Positions 29,501 through 41,656 of a stretch of 64,000 nucleotides of DNA are shown piece after piece. The stretch comes from Streptomyces spectabilis. Lineage in GTDB: Bacteria; Actinomycetota; Actinomycetes; Streptomycetales; Streptomycetaceae. The notes beneath the pieces are model-generated. The model did not search any database, was not told the DNA's origin, and saw only the letters and a list, made by a program, of their open reading frames with translations. The stretch's first letter is position 1. The number at the start of each line of letters is the position of its first letter. Made by a program: the position numbers and the translations under genes. The DNA is taken from positions 7,388,501 to 7,452,500 of the forward strand of contig NZ_CP023690.1 in the NCBI RefSeq assembly GCF_008704795.1, in the 5' to 3' direction.

Positions 29501-32068
29501 GCCGCGGACCCGCACGCCCCGCTGGCGCAGCTCGACCTCGTGGACGAGGCCGAACAGGACGTGGTCCTGCGCCAGTTCAACGACACCGCCGCGGAGGTCC
29601 CCGAGAAGACGGCCATCCGTCTGATCGAGGAGCAGGTCGCCCGCACCCCGCAGGCCACCGCGGTCGTGCACGAGGACCAGCGGCTCACCTACGAGGAGCT
29701 GAACACGCGGGCCAACCGGCTCGCGCGGCACCTCACCGGGCGGGGCATCGGCCCGGACACCCAGGTGGCCGTGGTCCTGCCGCGCACCCCGGAGCTCGTG
29801 GTGGCGATCCTGGCGGTCCTCAAGTCCGGCGCCGCCTACGTCCCGATCGACCCCGGCTACCCGGGCACCCGCCTGCGGCACATCCTCGACACGGCCGGGC
29901 CGCGACTGATCGTCACCGACACCACGGTGGCCGACGTCCTGCCCGAGGGGGTGGACACCGAGCTGCTGCTGCTCGACGAGACGGACGTGTCGGCGTACGC
30001 CGACACCGATGTGTCCGACGGCGAGCGGACCGGTGCGCTGCTCCCCGACCACCTGCTGTACCAGATCTACACCTCCGGCTCGACGGGCCTGCCCAAGGGC
30101 GTGGGCCTGACCCACGCCAACATGGTCAACGCCCTGCACGGCATGGTGGACGAGGTCGGTCTCGGGTCGGGTCTGCGGATGCTGGCGAGCACCTCGATCG
30201 GCTTCGACGTGGCCAGCTTCGAGCTGCTGTTCACCCTCACCAACGGTGGCAGCGTCGAACTGGTCCGGGACGTCCTGGCGCTCGCCGAGCGCGACAGCTG
30301 GGACCTGGACGTCGTCAGCTCGGTGCCCTCGGCCTTCGCGGAACTCGTCGACCAGCTCGGCGAGCGCGTCACGCCCAAGGCGCTGCTCTTCGGCGGCGAG
30401 GCGCTCACCCCGGCCCTGGTGGACCGCATCCGCGCCCAGTGGCCGGACGTGCGGATCGTCAACTGCTACGGGCCGAGCGAGGCGTTCTACGTCACCTCGC
30501 ACGTCCTGGACAAGGACGCCTCGTACGCCGCGGGGGTGCCCATCGGGCGCCCGCTGAACAACCTGCGCGGCTACGTCCTGACGCCGTCCCTGACCCCGGT
30601 CGCCCAGGGTGCCGTCGGCGAGCTCTACCTCGCGGGCGCCGGTGTCGGCCGCGGCTACCACGAGCGCACGGCACAGACCGCCGAGCGCTACCTGGCCGAC
30701 CCGTTCGGCCCGGCGGGCGGGCGCATGTACCGCACCGGTGACCTCGCCCGCTGGAGTGCGGACGGGCACTTGGAGTACCTCGGCCGTGCCGACTCCCAGG
30801 TGAAGATCCGCGGCTTCCGCATCGAGCCCGGCGAGGTCGAGGCGGCGGTGGCGGCGCACCCGCGGGTCGCCCAGGCCGCGGTGGTCGCTCGCGCCACCGG
30901 GGGCAGCAAGCAGCTGGTCGCCTACGCGGTGCCCGAGGCCGGCGCGGAGCTCGAAGGCGCGGAACTGCGCTCCTTCGTGGCCGAGCGGCTGCCCGAGTAC
31001 ATGGTGCCCGCGGCGTTCGTCGCCCTGGAGCGCCTGCCGCTGTCGCCGAACGGCAAGCTCGACCACCGGGCGCTCCCGGCGCCCGACCTCACGGGGACGG
31101 CGGCCTACCGGTCGCCGCGCACGCCCCAAGAGGAGGTCCTGGCCGGCCTGTTCGCGCAGGTCCTCGGGGTGGAGAAGGTCGGCATCGACGACAACTTCTT
31201 CGACCTCGGCGGGCACTCCCTGCGCGCCACGCGCCTGGTGAGCCGGATCGCGGCCGTCCTCATGATCGAGGTGCCGATGCGGACGGTGTTCCAGGCGCCC
31301 ACGGTCGCCCAGCTGGCCGCGCGCCTCACGGCGGGCGGCGAGGGCGCCGAGGCCGAGAGCACCGACCCTTACGGGGTCGTCCTGCCGCTGAAGAGCGGCG
31401 GCACCGGCACCCCCGTGTGGTTCATCCACCCCGGTATGGGCCTCTCCTGGTCGTACCTGGGCATGGCCATGCAGCTCGGTGACCGGCCGGTGTATGGCAT
31501 CCAGGCCCGCGGCTTCGACGGCTCGCCGATCCCGGAGAGCTTCGAGGCGATGGTCCTGGACTACGTGGAGCAGATCCTGGCCGTCCAGGAAGAGGGGCCG
31601 TACCACTTCGTCGGCCACTCGATGGGCGGTACCCTGTCCCACGCCGTCGCCGCCGAACTCCAGCGCCGTGGCCACGAGGTGCCCTTCATCGCGCTCCTCG
31701 ACGCCGCGCCGACGAGTGCCTTCGTCTCGGGTGACGTGGTGCTCGACCGGTCCGTGGGCCGGGAGTTCCTCGCCGGTTACCTCCCGGGCGAGGAGGAGGA
31801 CGCCGAGCGCCAGACGCTCATCGAGAACGGCGCCCTGATCATGTCCGAACACGTACGGATCGCACGGGAGTTCACCCAGCCCGTGTACCGCGGCACGGCG
31901 CTGTACTTCAACGCGACGCTGAGCCCGGAGGCCCAGGCCTCGTTCTGGGACCCGTACGTCGAAGGGGATGTGCGCGTCAGCGACATCCACGCCACGCACT
32001 TCGGCCTGACCGCACCCAAGGTCGCGGCCGAGATCTGCACCGTCATCAACCGCCACCTCGCGGGCTGA
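14567..32068 (+). CDS. NRPS 2: C-A-T-E / C-A-NMT-T / C-A-T-E / C-A-T-TE
   Basis: 5833 aa from the ATG at 14567, chosen for its GAGGAG site and because [13 protein letters not shown] is a normal condensation-domain start; an upstream in-frame GTG at 14360 only adds unrelated residues. Approximate residues: C 1-440 (HHAAADG), A 461-950, T 1005, E 1054-1530; C 1560-2000, A 2015-2880 with an inserted methyltransferase 2457-2718 (ILELGVGSG near 2524), T 2943; C 3000-3450, A 3465-3960, T 4008, E 4059-4530; C 4558-5000, A 5018-5500, T 5549; thioesterase 5604-5833 (GHSMGG, Ser near 5685). The second residue should be N-methylated; the first and third should be D. My pocket readings are DVFSVGPYAK, DVFTVAAYAK, DAWMTGAVCK (aromatic-like) and DVFSLGCYVK; three are sister sequences I cannot assign. 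TE releases, probably by cyclisation. Confidence 0.93.
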   Translation: MIPLSFAQRRLWFIDRLEGPSATYNVPFVLQLDGALDVDALRLALRDVVTRHESLRTLFVEDDEGRPVQQIEPADDLLTDLPVLDVTPEGLDAATAEAASYRFDLSHEIPVRARLLRTAPDAHVLVLVVHHAAADGESIAPLSRDLATAYTARVRSEAPQWEELPVQYKDYTLWQREYLGDGDTPGTVLHTQLDYWRRELDGAPQQLRLPTDRPRPSKASHEGDVVVFTVDADLAAAVDAVGNQRGLTRAMMMQSTLAMLLHHLGAGEDVSIGSTVAGRTDSALNDLVGFFVNTWVLRTDLSGNPTFEQVLDRVQDKALGAYENQDVPFERLVEALNPERSTAYHPFFQVMFSWQSTALVELELPGLTVALKAVANETSKFDLEFNFASDEQGRVHCTLEYATDLFDRATVEAMGDRFLRILRALAADPTTRVGSVDVLSATEQHVLAGRNETAEPTPEGTVAQLFERRAALTPDAIAVTTDTQDLTYRELDERANRLAHELIRRGAGPETLIGLAVPRTADLVTSLLGILKSGAAYVPIDPRYPSARLGHILSEARPQFILTDSDTESVLPDHEAPRLRLDELDLESGAADTPAAGLRPHNTAFVMYTSGSTGRPKGVAVTHIGVVNGVTRLAAVVGIEPGSRTLAGTSVNFDVSVFEIITTLSVGGTVEVVRDALVVAERGGWNGSVISSVPSVFAELLDQVGGKIQADAVVFGGEALSASLVERAREAIPGVRVINPYGQTESFYATAFQAEEGWTGTAGAPIGVPLGNMRTYVLGAGLKPVPPGVVGELYVAGEVARGYFGQAGLTAERFVADPYGPVGHRMYRTGDLARWNASGQLEYAGRDDAQVKVRGFRIEPGEVEAALTAHPGVAKAAVVTRQHQGSTQLVGYVVATQLWESGDVANVGDVDVDLTAAVSSRELRRFVSDRLPEFMVPSVFVMLDRLPLDPNGKLDRRALPEPEFTGSDYRAPRNAVEEVLAGVYADVLGLERVGIDDDFFAVGGDSIRSIQVVARARTRGVEVTPRQIFESRTVAELAETAASGVEAGPVLEELDGGGTGFVPHLPVGHWLDELGTGVDRFTMSMTVDLPVGMDETALVATLSAVLDHHDALRSRLVTGATPGLEVSAPGTVDVASLVHRVACDGTWAKGWHEQAAAELDAAANLLAAEAGVMARFVWFDAGTEQPGRLILVLHHLVVDGVSWSILLPDLAAAWQDVREGRTPDLAPVGTSARRWAHALADEAASTERGAELALWRSIVSGPDPVLGSRPLDPAVDTIATIEYVHQDLSAEATDALLTSLPAAYRGGVNDGLLAALALAVAKWRKQRGIDDSAASSLLVRMEGHGREEAAAPGADLSRTVGWFTSMYPVRLDVAGVDVDEALAGGTAAGTAVKAVKEQLLAVPDKGIGYGLLRYLNPETAEVLKRYATGQISFNYLGHYAGSANMPENLRGLGFTQVEGTTELVAELDAAMPALAALNVTAYVADSEQGPRLTARLDYPSGLFTQAEVADLAALWRTALEGLARHAAQPTAGGLTPSDVPLVEVGQGDLDTWQETYAGLADVLPLTAMQSGLLFHTELAGASFDTYQMQFDFHLSGAVEPERMRAAGQALLDRFPNLRAAFTTDSAGDRVQIIQSHVELPWHEEDLSAFEGEERAERLKQFLAAEHGTRFAVATAPLLRMSLVKLSADAWELVFTAHHALFDGWSIPLLMQDLMRLYGSAGDASELGRPGNYRDFLTWLSRQDKEATAQAWAKELDGVDEPTLLLPVGSDEPGESSGAGQIDVPLTAEQSRALSRRASELGVTLNTVVQGAWAMLLAGLTGRQDVVFGATVSGRPPQVAGVDEMVGLFINTLPVRVDCAPGATLGSVLSTLQDRQGALLDHHHHSLLDLHQSTGLRALFDTMVVFESYPIDSAALSEAYSAAGISVTGISPLSGTHYPLTVIAVAEPHLKVTLQHQHHLLDTERARDISVRLGRVLAQLAEDPRAPFGSIDLLEPAEREQLVVAVNDTAAETPELTIPGLFERQVAAVPEKVAVTYGDVAYTYAELDARANRLAQELAGRGVGPETVVGLALPRSADLVTGMLGILKAGGAYLPIDPKYPSTRLDHILSTARPQLVLTDADTVGVLPETDVPSLFLGDLDLEGTADGERAEVRPHNAAYVMYTSGSTGTPKGVVVSHANVVNGVLRLADRVGVTADTRMLANTSVNFDVSVFEVVTTLAQGGTIEVVRDALVLAERQEVTASVIHTVPSVFAELGERLPAMTGLETVVFAGEALPATLVHRIRESLPDVRVVNAYGQTESFYASAFAIPAGAEWQAADNTPIGTPLGNMRTYILGAGLAPLPPGVVGELYVAGNIARGYFGQAELTAERFVADPYGPAGARMYRTGDLARWNADGQIEYVGREDDQIKIRGVRVEPAEIEAALATHPAVGQAVVVPHEGAGDKQLVAYVVPDLDGTEYIEESAKQVDEWEQIYDEVYSATGTEWGEDFTGWNSSYTGEEIPLDEMRDWRDAAVAQILRTGPRRILELGVGSGLLMGHLLNDESIEEYWATDLSSQVIGRLTQEVEQAGFADKVTLRHQTADDTTDLPRGHFDTVVLNSVIQYFPHAAYLDDVLAKALDLLAPGGRIVVGDVRNAGTLHLMRTGVQRTQYPNEAPAAAHAAIARSILTEPELVLDPEWFHQFGEKHGAAAVDIRLKPGQAHNELTRHRYEIFVHKDPVDAVDVSDAPAVDWGRQVGDLAALEELVRAQDGPALRVTGILNARMIEEADWAAEVKIVDAPPAAESAVDPEALHEWAAAHGWSVLMTWSSAAGESFDAIVLTDADATSRPVRGGFVPSRRADLYLSSDPAAATQIGVLVGSLRGYLQERLPAHLVPASVVAIASVPLAANGKLDRRALPAPELSGQAGGRPPRTLQEELLCDLFAEVLDLERVSVDDNFFDLGGHSLLATKLISRIRATLGAEVELRTFFSHPTVAGIVPHLDGSVRTQAPLVRVAERPEHLPLSFAQQRLWFVDQFEGPSATYNMPIVLRLSGELDIPSLETALNDVVARHETLRTVFPAVNGKPEQQIHSVEDARVTLAVRDFDSEDEVAAALTEAARYAFALESELPLRAQLFRSGPQESVLSLVVHHIAADGWSYAPLAQDLAAAYTARVGGAAPEWTELPVQYADYTLWQHELLGDESDPDSLFNKQYAYWAEQLAGLPEKVTIPTDRPRPAVLKGTGDLLRFTLDAELHQGIADLAKATGTTPFMVLQSTMAALLTRLGAGTDISVGSGIAGRTDENLKDLVGLFVNLLVLRTDTSGDPTFAELLAQVRKTSLSAYSHQDIPFESLVEKLNPERQPSVHPLFQIALALQNNEAAQFELPGLRVQADGSGTGTARYDLLLSLDETFEDRTRPAGISVAAEYSDELFDASTIETLLTRWQRLLTTAVTNPSHRISYADLLTPEERRQLLAAEQEQGERVAAPATFPELFAARLQAAPDALAVESADVTWSYAELDARANRIAHWLIARGIGLEQQVAVAMPRSAEQVAVALGILKAGAAYMPVDLDYPADRITYMVDDAAPAALLVTRAAVEDLPEGLATEVVAVDAEEVQAAWQTAPDSTPATGLTLDHPAYVIYTSGSTGRPKGVTVPHRGIAALSHSTQERLAITADARILQVAAPSFDAAFWELVQSLTTGAALIVPTERRLVGDDLVRTLTQRRVTHVMLPPSVLAALPADTPRTLTELRTVTVGGEACPPGLASAWSQGRRFVNAYGPTETTVCGSISTPLTSDHTPIGTAVADNRVRVLDEQLAPVPTGTPGELYVAGPSLARGYLGRPALTAERFVTDPYGPAGSRMYRTGDVVRRGADGQLEYLGRSDDQVKLRGLRIEPGEIEAALAEHHNVAQVVVLVREVRGSKQLVGYVVPVGARESSDDFDITAGVSAKELRRFAAGRLPEFMVPSSFVLLDELPLTPNGKLDKAALPEPEVPGGAYQAPRTPEEQALAAAYAEVLGLERVGIDDDFFAVGGDSIRSIQVVSKARVHGIEITPRQVFECRTVAALAVAAATGGPAVPVREELEGGGIGHMPLLPIARYITELGGGYDRFVMSMALNLPRGIDESGLIATLSAVVDHHDMLRARLVTTDETALEVAEPGTVDVASLIRRTPSTGDWQDEAWRDEAKAALDAAVRELNPAAGDMARFVWFDAGPETAGRLIVVLHHLVVDGVSWRILVPDFAEAWEQVREGRTPELAPVPTSMRHWAHALTEEAASPGRTAELALWQNIVEGPDPLLGSRPIDPAVDTRGTMESVELRLGTEATEALLTALPAAFHGGPNDGLLTALALALTQWRKKRGVDESSLLLRLEGHGREEAAAPGVDLSRTVGWFTTMFPVRLNVEGFDIDEAVAGGRSAGHAIKAVKEQLNAIPDKGIGYGLLRYLNPETAEVLEARQAGQVTFNYLGRFADGDQPGGGGGWAIASDMEGIAAELDADMPALSTAEINSYVVDTAQGPQFSASVSYPAGLLAREEAQEIADLWQNALEGVARHARTPDAGGLTPSDVSLVRVRQRDLEQWEEQYPGVQDVWPMTDAQSGLLFQSQLADTSFDAYHVQFAMHLSGAVDPERMRAAGQTLLDRYANFRTAFVSSASGQQVQLVLDHVDLPWQVVDLRDLGEQAQEEAFEKLLAEDQTAHFDPAVPPMMRMTLVLRSDELSELVFTVNHVLFDGWSFPLMLQDLIRAYAAHGDISALPRVRPYRDFLAWLGKQDQEAAYEAWARELDGVEEPTLLAPAAATTAVPDGQDATEHVDLPLSAGLGQELQRRAGELGITLNMLLQGAWGVVLGHLTGRQDVVFGTTVSGRPPQVPGVDEMVGLFINALPVRVEFTPRDSLADLLTGLRERQAVLMDHQNLGLTEIHKAAAVGTLFDSMIIFESFPIDRDGMSEAHGEAGVAITGMRIHSSTHYPITLGSDPNLSMAVIEYRKDLFERAEIERIAARLGKVLDRLAADPHAPLAQLDLVDEAEQDVVLRQFNDTAAEVPEKTAIRLIEEQVARTPQATAVVHEDQRLTYEELNTRANRLARHLTGRGIGPDTQVAVVLPRTPELVVAILAVLKSGAAYVPIDPGYPGTRLRHILDTAGPRLIVTDTTVADVLPEGVDTELLLLDETDVSAYADTDVSDGERTGALLPDHLLYQIYTSGSTGLPKGVGLTHANMVNALHGMVDEVGLGSGLRMLASTSIGFDVASFELLFTLTNGGSVELVRDVLALAERDSWDLDVVSSVPSAFAELVDQLGERVTPKALLFGGEALTPALVDRIRAQWPDVRIVNCYGPSEAFYVTSHVLDKDASYAAGVPIGRPLNNLRGYVLTPSLTPVAQGAVGELYLAGAGVGRGYHERTAQTAERYLADPFGPAGGRMYRTGDLARWSADGHLEYLGRADSQVKIRGFRIEPGEVEAAVAAHPRVAQAAVVARATGGSKQLVAYAVPEAGAELEGAELRSFVAERLPEYMVPAAFVALERLPLSPNGKLDHRALPAPDLTGTAAYRSPRTPQEEVLAGLFAQVLGVEKVGIDDNFFDLGGHSLRATRLVSRIAAVLMIEVPMRTVFQAPTVAQLAARLTAGGEGAEAESTDPYGVVLPLKSGGTGTPVWFIHPGMGLSWSYLGMAMQLGDRPVYGIQARGFDGSPIPESFEAMVLDYVEQILAVQEEGPYHFVGHSMGGTLSHAVAAELQRRGHEVPFIALLDAAPTSAFVSGDVVLDRSVGREFLAGYLPGEEEDAERQTLIENGALIMSEHVRIAREFTQPVYRGTALYFNATLSPEAQASFWDPYVEGDVRVSDIHATHFGLTAPKVAAEICTVINRHLAG

Positions 32069-32079
32069 CGGAGCAGCAC

Positions 32080-32120
32080 GTGGTGCCGGGCCCGGCCTAC
32101 GCGGCCGGGCCCGGCACCAC
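32080..32120 (+). terminator. Strong terminator hairpin after NRPS 2
   Basis: Perfect 18 bp arms (32080-32097 and 32103-32120) around a 5 nt loop, 12 bp after the NRPS 2 stop. Confidence 0.8.
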
Positions 32121-32126
32121 CCCTGT

Positions 32127-32155
32127 GTCCCCCTCACCAGCCGGGTGAGGGGGAC
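32127..32155 (+). terminator. Second hairpin before the P450 gene
   Basis: Perfect 12 bp arms GTCCCCCTCACC and GGTGAGGGGGAC with a 5 nt loop. A partial third copy of the right arm follows at about 32184. Together with the first hairpin it separates NRPS 2 from the P450 gene. Confidence 0.65.
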
Positions 32156-32229
32156 CGGCATCACCTCTGTCCCCCCTCGCCGGCCAGGTGAGGGGCCCAT
32201 GCGGCCATCAAGAGAAGAGAGACACCAGC

Positions 32230-33459
32230 GTGTCGGAGCAGATCATCACCCTGAGCAACAAGACCGTGAGCGACCCAGCGGAGTACGGGCCGCTGCGTGA
32301 CCACGGTCCCCTCTTCCGGGCGGCCATCGAGGGCCTTGAGTCCCCGGTCTGGTTCGTCGCCGGCTTCGACGACTGCAAGGAGATCCTGCACGACTCCCGT
32401 TTCATCCGTGACCAGTCGAAGCTGCCCGGGGCGGAGGGCCCGAGCCTGACGGACGAGATGCTCGAGCAGGTCGGCATGCCGCGGGAGTACTTCAAGTACT
32501 TCGGTCTCCTCGGTCTGTCCGACGGCGAGGAGCACACCCGGATGCGCAACGTGGTCGCGCGCGCCTTCACGGCCCGCCGCGTCAACGCGCTGCGCGCGGG
32601 CCTGGAGAAGAGCGCCGCGGACACCTACGCGGCCCTGGCCGCGAAGGGGGAGGGCGACCTGATCGGGGAGCTCGGCTACCCGTTCACGGCCGCCGCCATC
32701 TGTGAGCTCATGGGTGTGGACGAGGCCGACCGGCCGAAGCTCATGGGCTGGATCATGGAGTACGTCTCGTACGACACCGAGCGTCTCGTCGCGGCCATCG
32801 GCAACATCATCGACTACTACAAGGACCTCATCGCGCGCCGCCGCGCCGAGCCCACCGACGACCTCATCTCCGAGCTGACGAAGCCGGGCGGTCCCGACCA
32901 GGACCTGCTGACCGACGACGTCATCATCGCGATCTTCCTGCTGCTCACCAGCACGGGCATCGCGCCGCCCGCGCACTTCCTCGGCCAGGCGATACTCGCC
33001 CTGCTCCAGCACCCCGAGGAGCTGGCGAAGCTGCGCGCCGAGCCGAAGCTGCTCGCCCGCAGGACCGTGCCGGAGCTGATCCGCTTCGCCACGTCCGTGC
33101 CGACCGGTGGACCGCTGTACGCGGCCGAGGACTTCGAGTTCCGCGGCTGCCCGGTGAAGACTGGGGACGCCGTCATCCCGTCTCTGCTGGGCGTCAACCA
33201 CGACCCGCGGCAGTTCTCCGACGCGCTCAAGCTGGACGTCGCCCGTGACATGGGCCCCGGCGTCGGCCACCTCTCCTTCGGCAGCGGCTCGCACTACTGC
33301 ACCGGTGCGGCGCTCGCGCAGCTGGAGACGGAGATCGTCATCAACACGTTCCTGATCCAGAACCAGACCATGGAACTCGCGGTCAAGCCCGAGGAACTCC
33401 AGTACTTCGACGTCCCTGGCAAGGGCACTGCGCTCGGCGCCCTGCCGGTCCGCTTCTGA
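32230..33459 (+). CDS. Cytochrome P450 with non-canonical I-helix
   Basis: 409 aa from the GTG at 32230, chosen because a purine-rich site (AGAGAAGAGA) lies just upstream; the in-frame GTG at 32188 lies within hairpin sequence. Bacterial soluble P450: K-helix ExxR in PELIRF and the heme loop FGSGSHYCTG with the thiolate Cys357. In the I-helix, where most P450s have A/G-G-x-D/E-T-T, it reads TGIAPP (residues 242-247), so both the acid and the alcohol used for oxygen activation are missing. It probably oxidises the peptide or a carrier-bound residue of this cluster, perhaps with proton delivery from the substrate as in EryF, or catalyses an unusual reaction. It follows NRPS 2 on the same strand, behind two hairpins, so it may have its own promoter. 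Confidence 0.9.
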   Translation: MSEQIITLSNKTVSDPAEYGPLRDHGPLFRAAIEGLESPVWFVAGFDDCKEILHDSRFIRDQSKLPGAEGPSLTDEMLEQVGMPREYFKYFGLLGLSDGEEHTRMRNVVARAFTARRVNALRAGLEKSAADTYAALAAKGEGDLIGELGYPFTAAAICELMGVDEADRPKLMGWIMEYVSYDTERLVAAIGNIIDYYKDLIARRRAEPTDDLISELTKPGGPDQDLLTDDVIIAIFLLLTSTGIAPPAHFLGQAILALLQHPEELAKLRAEPKLLARRTVPELIRFATSVPTGGPLYAAEDFEFRGCPVKTGDAVIPSLLGVNHDPRQFSDALKLDVARDMGPGVGHLSFGSGSHYCTGAALAQLETEIVINTFLIQNQTMELAVKPEELQYFDVPGKGTALGALPVRF

Positions 33460-34296
33460 ATCCCTACTTACGTCCCCCAGCACCACCCGTACAGAGGCCG
33501 TCCGGCCCAACCCCCGAGGGGCCCGGGCGGCCTCACCCTTTTCACCGCGCGATGTCAAGGGCCGAGGGGATGCCGCGGAGGGAAGGCCTCCAACTACCGC
33601 AACGGTGCCGGTTATTGCATGAAATGCCTCTCCCTCATCCCGAAGGGCCGTATGGAAACCGTACACGTTGGCGGTAGATGCCGACACCACGAACTGTGGG
33701 GTGGTATGTTGAACGGCTGAAACAGACCCCTATCCGGCCTGGACGGAACCAGGCCCGAGCGCCACCCGTGACAAGGCGCCCGCGCCCGCCCCACCGGCCA
33801 CGTCGTGGCGGGGGCCAGGAGCGTCCCGAACTGACCTCGGCTGTCGGCGCGTTCGTACACATCGAAGGGATTTAGGCCGAAACTGTTCGACCTCGTGCAG
33901 GGTGTGCAACGTCAGGAGCCGGACGCAAGGGATCGTCGGCGTCACGGCAGCTGGACAGCTGCGAGGGCCGCCACGGACGGTATCCGGACAGGGGATCGAC
34001 GGATCGGCGTGGAGTTCGCTCTTCTCCACCGAGAGGCCAAGGGCCACATTCACCTGAACAGCCACTCGTCTCCGCTCCGCCGGGCCGACCGCTGGCCCAG
34101 CGACGGGCGTGTCCCGGCAGGCCGAAGGCGGGACCGGATCCGGTTCCGGCGTCCGTTATCAACCATGGTCGCCAGTCGAATGACCGTGTCTCGATAGTGA
34201 CCTTGACCATGATGAAACGTCACAGCGAGCCTGTTCGAGGGCCGAATCCCCAGAAACGCACTCCAGTTTCATGTGCCACTTGCGTATGGAGGTTCC
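33460..34296. other. Intergenic region between the NRPS cluster and the RiPP locus
   Basis: 837 bp. Apart from a hairpin at 33495-33533 I find no gene that I trust. Short open frames here lack ribosome sites and have no recognisable content. The promoter of the RiPP precursor must lie in the right half, but I cannot pick a convincing -35/-10 pair. Confidence 0.6.
33495..33533 (+). terminator. Terminator-like hairpin after the P450
   Basis: AGGCCG(T)CCGG-type left arm pairs with a CCGGGCGGCCT-type right arm with minor bulges, 35 bp after the P450 stop. Likely right end of the NRPS cluster. Confidence 0.55.
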
Positions 34297-34446
34297 ATGG
34301 ACATCCAGTTGAGCACCGAGGCCAGCAGCGACCTGGGCGAGCTAGAGGTACTCGAGATGGACGAACTGCAAGTCAGCGGTTCGTCCACGGCCTACAACTA
34401 CATCGCCAGGAATGCGGACCGTTCCTCGGACGCACCGGCGGGCTGA
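34297..34446 (+). CDS. RiPP precursor peptide (49 aa)
   Basis: 49-residue peptide with an excellent ribosome site (GGAGG at 34288-34292) directly upstream of two radical SAM genes. Residues 1-27 are strongly acidic with a hydrophobic ladder (LGELEVLEMDEL), as in RiPP leaders that bind a recognition element. A VSGSS turn follows, then a basic/polar tail beginning TAYNYIARN and ending in Ser/Asp/Ala/Pro/Gly. There is no Cys, no signal peptide and no membrane segment. The likely core is the last 20 or so residues, with Tyr33, Asn34, Tyr35, Ile36 and Asn39 as plausible C-methylation or crosslink targets. The function as a modified-peptide precursor is inferred from composition, size and neighbours. 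I do not recognise the family. Confidence 0.75.
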   Translation: MDIQLSTEASSDLGELEVLEMDELQVSGSSTAYNYIARNADRSSDAPAG

Positions 34447-34574
34447 CCCGCGGGCTGACGACGCATCGCCGAATGAGGGGCTCACAAGATCTTCCGCCGC
34501 TTGTGGGCCCCTTCGGTGAATTCCAGGACTTCGCGCACCCGGCCGGCTCCACCGTCCGGACCAGGACGGATGGC

Positions 34575-36521
34575 ATGGATCTGCTGCTGCTCTTTCCGCC
34601 GCTGACGGAGGCGACTCTCTTTCCGTATCTGAGCCTTCCCTATCTCGCCGGTCACGTCCGCCGGTCCGGCTACAGCGCCCACCAGGTCGATCTGAGCATC
34701 GAATTGGTCCATCGGCTTCTGGACGGCCCGACGCTCGCCCACGAGGCCCGGGCCCTGGACGACGCGCAGGATCTGCCCACCTGGTACCGGGCGGCGGTGG
34801 CCGACGCCTCCCTGCGGCACCTGGGCGAGATGCGCGACTTCGTCCTGACGAAGAACCCGGCGCCCCGCCTCGGTCCCGTACGAGCGGTGCGACTGGCCCG
34901 CCAGGCCGCCCGACTGACGCTGCGCGCATCGCCGCTGTCCCGCGTGTGGGACGACTACGACTCGCTCGACAAGGCGGTGCTCCGGCTGTCCCGGTCGCCG
35001 ATCGGTTCCCTCGACGTCGCGACCCGGAATCTGCACGGCCTGCTGACGGAGGCTCTCGACGCGTCCGCGCCGCGGGCGGTCGGCATATCCGTCGCCTTCT
35101 TCAGTCAGTTGGCACCGGCTCTGCTCATCGCCCAGTGGATCCGGCGGCGCCACCCCGGCATTCCCGTCTGCCTCGGCGGACAGCAAGTCATGCTGCGGCA
35201 CGACGAATTGGCCGCGCTGACCTCCGTACGTACGGCGGTGGACGCGCTCTGCGTCACGGCGGGCGAAGAGCCCCTGGAGCGCTGGCTGGCCCACCTCGCC
35301 GGAAACGCGCCGCTCTCCGACGTGCCGGGGATGAGATGGCTGAGCCCCGAAGGCGTGAAAGGCCCCGGCCGGCTGCCCACGCTGCGCTTCAAGGACGTAG
35401 GCGCACCTGATTACGACGGATTGAAGGTGCACTCCTATCTCAATGACACCGTCGTCCTCTCCATGGTGTCCTGTGTGGGCTGCTACTGGGGGCGCTGCGT
35501 CTTCTGTTCCTACGGCAACCGGTCGCTCGAACGCGGGGCCTATCAGCAGGCCTCACCGGCGCAACTCGCGGACACCGTAGGCCGGATCGTGGAGAGCACC
35601 GGAATCGACTTCGTCACCGTCGTCGACGAGAACACCAACCTGCGCCTGCTCGCCCGGGCTATGCGCCTGGTGCGCGAGAGCGGCCTCCGTGTCCGTTTCA
35701 ACACGCGCAACCGACTGGAACCGATCCTGCTCGACCCGGCCTTCTGCGAGGAACTGGCCGCACTCGGCTGCGAGGGAATGGCCGTCGGCTACGAAGGCGT
35801 CTCACAGCGGCTGCTCGACAAGCTGGACAAGGGCGTCCGTGCCGAGGACTTCCAGACCGTCCTCGACAACCTCGCGGCAGCGGGCATCCAGGTCAACCTC
35901 TCGGTCATGGGCGGCCTCCTGGACGAGACCGATGAGGAGGCCGAGGAGTCGCTCCGCTTCCTCGAACGCAACCGCGACAAATTCGCCGTCGACGCGTTCG
36001 AACTCATGGTGGCGGAGCCGGGAACCCTCCTGGTGGCCGATCCGCAGCGCTTCGGCGTGGTCCTCGACCGCTCGGACGCGTTCGCCGACAACCGCGAACT
36101 CAACTACCTGGGCGGCAGGGTGGGCAGGCGGCACACCGTCGTCGGCGGACCCGGGCGCCCCGACACGCTGAAGCGGCTGAAGCACGGCATGCGCCGGATC
36201 TCGGCGGCCGCGGCCGGACCCGTCGCGACCGTGGCGCGGCCCCCGGCGCGGCACAGCGCGCTGCGCCCGCACCCGTGGATCCGGTGCGCTCCGGAGAGGC
36301 TCTCCCCGCCCGGCCCGGACGGCGGCTCCTTCCTGCTGGCCGATCCGGTACGGGAACAGGTGTATGCACTGCCGAAGAACCACGTGACCCGAAGCGCCGC
36401 GCCCGACGGGCCCTTGACCGCGACCAGTGAGCGGGGCCGGTCCCTGCTCGGCAGGCTCGCCGCCGCGGATGCCGGTCTCATGTGCGACGCACCGCCACCG
36501 GCCGTCCGTCCGTCACGCTGA
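34575..36521 (+). CDS. Cobalamin-binding radical SAM enzyme 1
   Basis: 648 aa from the ATG at 34575, chosen because MDLLLLFPP is the usual first strand of a B12-binding domain; an in-frame ATG at 34473 would add 34 unremarkable residues. The N-terminal half is a Rossmann-like cobalamin-binding domain (AVGISVAFFSQ, PVCLGG). The radical SAM core has Cys300, Cys308 and Cys311 in a Cx7CxxC cluster motif (with Cys303 also in the loop), followed by barrel elements such as EGMAVGYEG and MGGLLDET. The C-terminus (about 520-648) is Arg/Ala/Pro-rich. Such enzymes most often methylate unactivated carbon using SAM and methylcobalamin, but other radical chemistry occurs. It lies 128 nt after the precursor and 12 nt before the second enzyme. 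I infer peptide modification; the target is unknown. Confidence 0.85.
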   Translation: MDLLLLFPPLTEATLFPYLSLPYLAGHVRRSGYSAHQVDLSIELVHRLLDGPTLAHEARALDDAQDLPTWYRAAVADASLRHLGEMRDFVLTKNPAPRLGPVRAVRLARQAARLTLRASPLSRVWDDYDSLDKAVLRLSRSPIGSLDVATRNLHGLLTEALDASAPRAVGISVAFFSQLAPALLIAQWIRRRHPGIPVCLGGQQVMLRHDELAALTSVRTAVDALCVTAGEEPLERWLAHLAGNAPLSDVPGMRWLSPEGVKGPGRLPTLRFKDVGAPDYDGLKVHSYLNDTVVLSMVSCVGCYWGRCVFCSYGNRSLERGAYQQASPAQLADTVGRIVESTGIDFVTVVDENTNLRLLARAMRLVRESGLRVRFNTRNRLEPILLDPAFCEELAALGCEGMAVGYEGVSQRLLDKLDKGVRAEDFQTVLDNLAAAGIQVNLSVMGGLLDETDEEAEESLRFLERNRDKFAVDAFELMVAEPGTLLVADPQRFGVVLDRSDAFADNRELNYLGGRVGRRHTVVGGPGRPDTLKRLKHGMRRISAAAAGPVATVARPPARHSALRPHPWIRCAPERLSPPGPDGGSFLLADPVREQVYALPKNHVTRSAAPDGPLTATSERGRSLLGRLAAADAGLMCDAPPPAVRPSR

Positions 36522-36533
36522 AGGAGTCACACG

Positions 36534-39080
<2,547 letters not shown>

Positions 39081-39086
39081 CGGAAG

Positions 39087-39731
39087 GTGCTTCACGACGA
39101 ATCCGCCGCGCCGCCGCGCTCCCTCAACGCGGCCGAATGGGACCACACGTACGACCGCACGGTCGCCGGATGGGACGAGGAGCCGCCACCCGTGCTCGGC
39201 GTACTCCTCGCCGCGTACGCTCCGCCCCCGGCCCGCATCATGGACGTCGGCTGCGGCCTCGGCACCACCGCGCGCTGGCTCGCCGACCGCGGCTACACCG
39301 TGACGGCCTGCGACTTCTCGACCCGGGCGATCGAAGAGGCCCGACGCCGCACACCGGCCACCGCGGCGGTGCGCTACGAGCTCCTGGACGCCACCGACCC
39401 CGCGTCACCCCTGCACGCGTTCCCGGTGGTCCTCGACCGCGGCGTCCTGCACACCTGCCCCACCGACGGCGAGCGCCGGACGTTCGCCGCGGCGATGTCC
39501 CGGATGTGCGGGCCCGGCGGACTGTGGTTCCACGTCGGCGCCGCCGCGCTCAGCGAGGAGGATGCCCTGAACCAGTCACGCGGACCGTCCTGGACCACGG
39601 AGAAGACCTTCCTCGACGCGGTGTCGCCGTGGTTCACGGTGCTCGCCCTCCACACCGCCGACTTCGGCCGCCGACCGGGGGTGACGGACTGGCCGGCCCG
39701 GTACGCGGTGCTCCGGCGCAGGGCGACCTGA
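39087..39731 (+). CDS. Class I SAM-dependent methyltransferase
   Basis: 214 aa Rossmann-fold methyltransferase. SAM-binding motif I is MDVGCGLGTT near residues 51-60, with the acidic residue of motif II in TACDFS and DRGVLH after strand 4. It begins with a GTG 6 nt after the radical SAM fusion gene and is the last gene of the RiPP operon. It is the size of enzymes that methylate small molecules or peptide side chains and termini. I infer O- or N-methylation of the modified peptide; a small-molecule role cannot be excluded. A convergent gene follows. Confidence 0.8.
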   Translation: MLHDESAAPPRSLNAAEWDHTYDRTVAGWDEEPPPVLGVLLAAYAPPPARIMDVGCGLGTTARWLADRGYTVTACDFSTRAIEEARRRTPATAAVRYELLDATDPASPLHAFPVVLDRGVLHTCPTDGERRTFAAAMSRMCGPGGLWFHVGAAALSEEDALNQSRGPSWTTEKTFLDAVSPWFTVLALHTADFGRRPGVTDWPARYAVLRRRAT

Positions 39732-39805
39732 ACGCAGGTGCCCGCTTGCTGCTACGGGCCGAGGTCGGGGATGGCTTCGACTGCGGTGGGCGCCGACACG
39801 ACGGG

Positions 39806-41656
39806 CTACCCCACGTCGACACCGTGCGCTCTGGCCAAGTCGTCGAGTCCGTCGGCCCAGCCCTGTCCGACTGCTCGGAGCTTCCACACCGGCCGGCCGT
39901 CGGCGGACCTGTGCCGGTACAGCTCCGCTACGACCATCGCGCGGATGGCCGGGTCGGCGGGTGGCTGGAAGGCCCAGACGGCGGTGGCGCACCCCACGGA
40001 CAGTTCCGCGTGGGTGAGGGAGCCGCACGTCAGTCCGGTGTCGACGTCCATGTTGATCGCGATCGTCATGCGCTGGACGTGCTCGGGCAGGGCCGCGAGG
40101 TGGACGGCGGCGCGCTCCACGGTGTGCGTGCCGTCGTTCAGCTTCCCCAGGAGACGCACGGCTCCCTCGGCGGCGGACGGCTGGTTGTAGAAGACGAAGT
40201 CCTCGTCGGAGGCGACCCGGCTCTGCGCGTCGGTGAGGAAGAGCGTGAGGTCGGCGTCCGCGCCGCCGAAGCTGAACGCGATGTGCAGCCCGTCCCACGC
40301 CTCGTCGGGCAACGTGAGGTTCTGCCCCGGCACGAGCGCCGTCGGGGCGGCGGGAGCGGGCTCGCCGATGGCGGGCGGCGGGGCCACGGACGGGGTCTGC
40401 GTCCTCCACTCGGCGAAGGTGCGGATCCGATAGTGGTCCGGGGCCGGTGCGTCGGGGGTGGCCGGGACGGTGGCACGGAGATCGCCATCCAGGTCGGCCA
40501 GCGTGGCGTCGACCGAGGCGGCGTCGTCCTGGGCGTGGTCGAGCAGGCTCTGCAGACCGGGCAGCCGACTGGTGTCCAGGGGCTTGATGGCGCTCGACAG
40601 GTTCCCGGAGGCGGTCGTGGTGACGGCGCAGGCCACGTCATCGCCGACGTCGAGGAACCGCAGCGCGTCCTCCGGCTCCCTCCAGGGGCCCGCCTCGACG
40701 GCCTGGCGGGACCACCGGCCGTACGCCGCGAATCCCAGCCGCTGGGTGTCCGGCATGCGCGTGATCACCGCGAGGTCGATCGCGGTGATCCCCGGCGCGA
40801 CGGCGAAGCCCTCCTTGAGGGTGGCGATGACGTTGGACCCCATGGCCGTGAGCCACCACAGGACCCGGTCCCGCTTGGTCAGCGTCTTCAGAGTGGGGCG
40901 CCCGGCGGAGGTGACTCCGGGGGTCTGGTCCGGCAGCGTGTCGATGTCCTGCTGGCGCATCACCACGGACATCACGGAGCCGTCGACCCCGACGGCGCAG
41001 CCTGCGGCGGGGTTGTCGGAGAAGGCGTAGTTGACCGTCTCGCACACGGTCGCCTCGTCGTTCGCGACGAGGGCCTGCCACCACTGGTGCGCCTCGGCGG
41101 CCAGCTCCCCGTGGACGCCCTGCAACCGCGCCTGCTCAGCGGCCAGGTACCCCGGCGCGTCCTGCTCGGCCCGCAGCTTCGCCTCCGCACGCCCGGAGCG
41201 GGCGAACACGCCGAGCCCCGCCAGGTGGAACGCCTTGGCCTCGGCCAGGGCCCAGGGCAGCCCCAACTGCGGCGGCCCGGGTACGGCCGGCGGGTGTGCG
41301 GGGGCGAACGACTGCAGGTGCACGCTGGTCATCTGCTGCCGCAGTGCGCGCAAGTGCGCGATGGCCGCGTCCCGTTCCGCCTCCTGCTGCGCCCGCTCGG
41401 CCTGCCGACGGGCCCGTTCCAGCTGTGCGCCCGAGGGCGCGGGGGCGGCCCGTGGCCGCGAGCGACTCGTACTGGTCCGGCGGCGCCCACCGCCCAGTGC
41501 GGTGGAGGCGTAGAAGGGCCCCATCCCGGACGACAGCGTCGTTCGTCCGCCGCCCACGTTCACCCGTGCCATACGCGGCCCGACGGACGTCCGCACGCCC
41601 CTGGTCGAAACACGCACACTCAGTCCGGGCACACCAACACGGAAACCGAAACCCAT
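39806..41656 (-). CDS. DUF4236 / TerD-domain fusion protein
   Basis: 616 aa. The first 50 residues (GFGFRVGVPGLSVRVSTRGV, TSVGPR) are a DUF4236 domain. Next comes a coiled-coil-like Arg/Glu/Ala segment (about 75-110), a long middle region without motifs I know, a Pro/Ala linker, and from about 420 a TerD-type beta-sandwich (FSFGGADADLTLFL, DEDFVFYNQP, then DGTHTVERAAVHLAALP), the calcium-binding fold of tellurite-resistance and stress proteins. Role unknown; TerD proteins are linked to membrane stress, phage and metal response. It is convergent with the RiPP operon and probably unrelated to it. Confidence 0.75.
   Translation of the reverse strand: MGFGFRVGVPGLSVRVSTRGVRTSVGPRMARVNVGGGRTTLSSGMGPFYASTALGGGRRRTSTSRSRPRAAPAPSGAQLERARRQAERAQQEAERDAAIAHLRALRQQMTSVHLQSFAPAHPPAVPGPPQLGLPWALAEAKAFHLAGLGVFARSGRAEAKLRAEQDAPGYLAAEQARLQGVHGELAAEAHQWWQALVANDEATVCETVNYAFSDNPAAGCAVGVDGSVMSVVMRQQDIDTLPDQTPGVTSAGRPTLKTLTKRDRVLWWLTAMGSNVIATLKEGFAVAPGITAIDLAVITRMPDTQRLGFAAYGRWSRQAVEAGPWREPEDALRFLDVGDDVACAVTTTASGNLSSAIKPLDTSRLPGLQSLLDHAQDDAASVDATLADLDGDLRATVPATPDAPAPDHYRIRTFAEWRTQTPSVAPPPAIGEPAPAAPTALVPGQNLTLPDEAWDGLHIAFSFGGADADLTLFLTDAQSRVASDEDFVFYNQPSAAEGAVRLLGKLNDGTHTVERAAVHLAALPEHVQRMTIAINMDVDTGLTCGSLTHAELSVGCATAVWAFQPPADPAIRAMVVAELYRHRSADGRPVWKLRAVGQGWADGLDDLARAHGVDVG

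Noticed and set aside
33895..34197. 100-codon frame upstream of the RiPP precursor as a second gene
   Set aside because: No ribosome site, Arg-rich composition typical of shadow frames, no motif.
34203..34208. TTGACC as RiPP promoter -35, part of the NRPS regulon
   Set aside because: No operator palindrome 40 bp upstream and no plausible -10 at 16-19 nt.
33460..34296. tRNA or other structured RNA gene
   Set aside because: I looked for cloverleaf-like arms and saw none beyond the terminator hairpin.
34197..34574. Upstream start for radical SAM enzyme 1
   Set aside because: It would overlap the precursor gene in another frame and adds sequence unlike a B12-binding domain.
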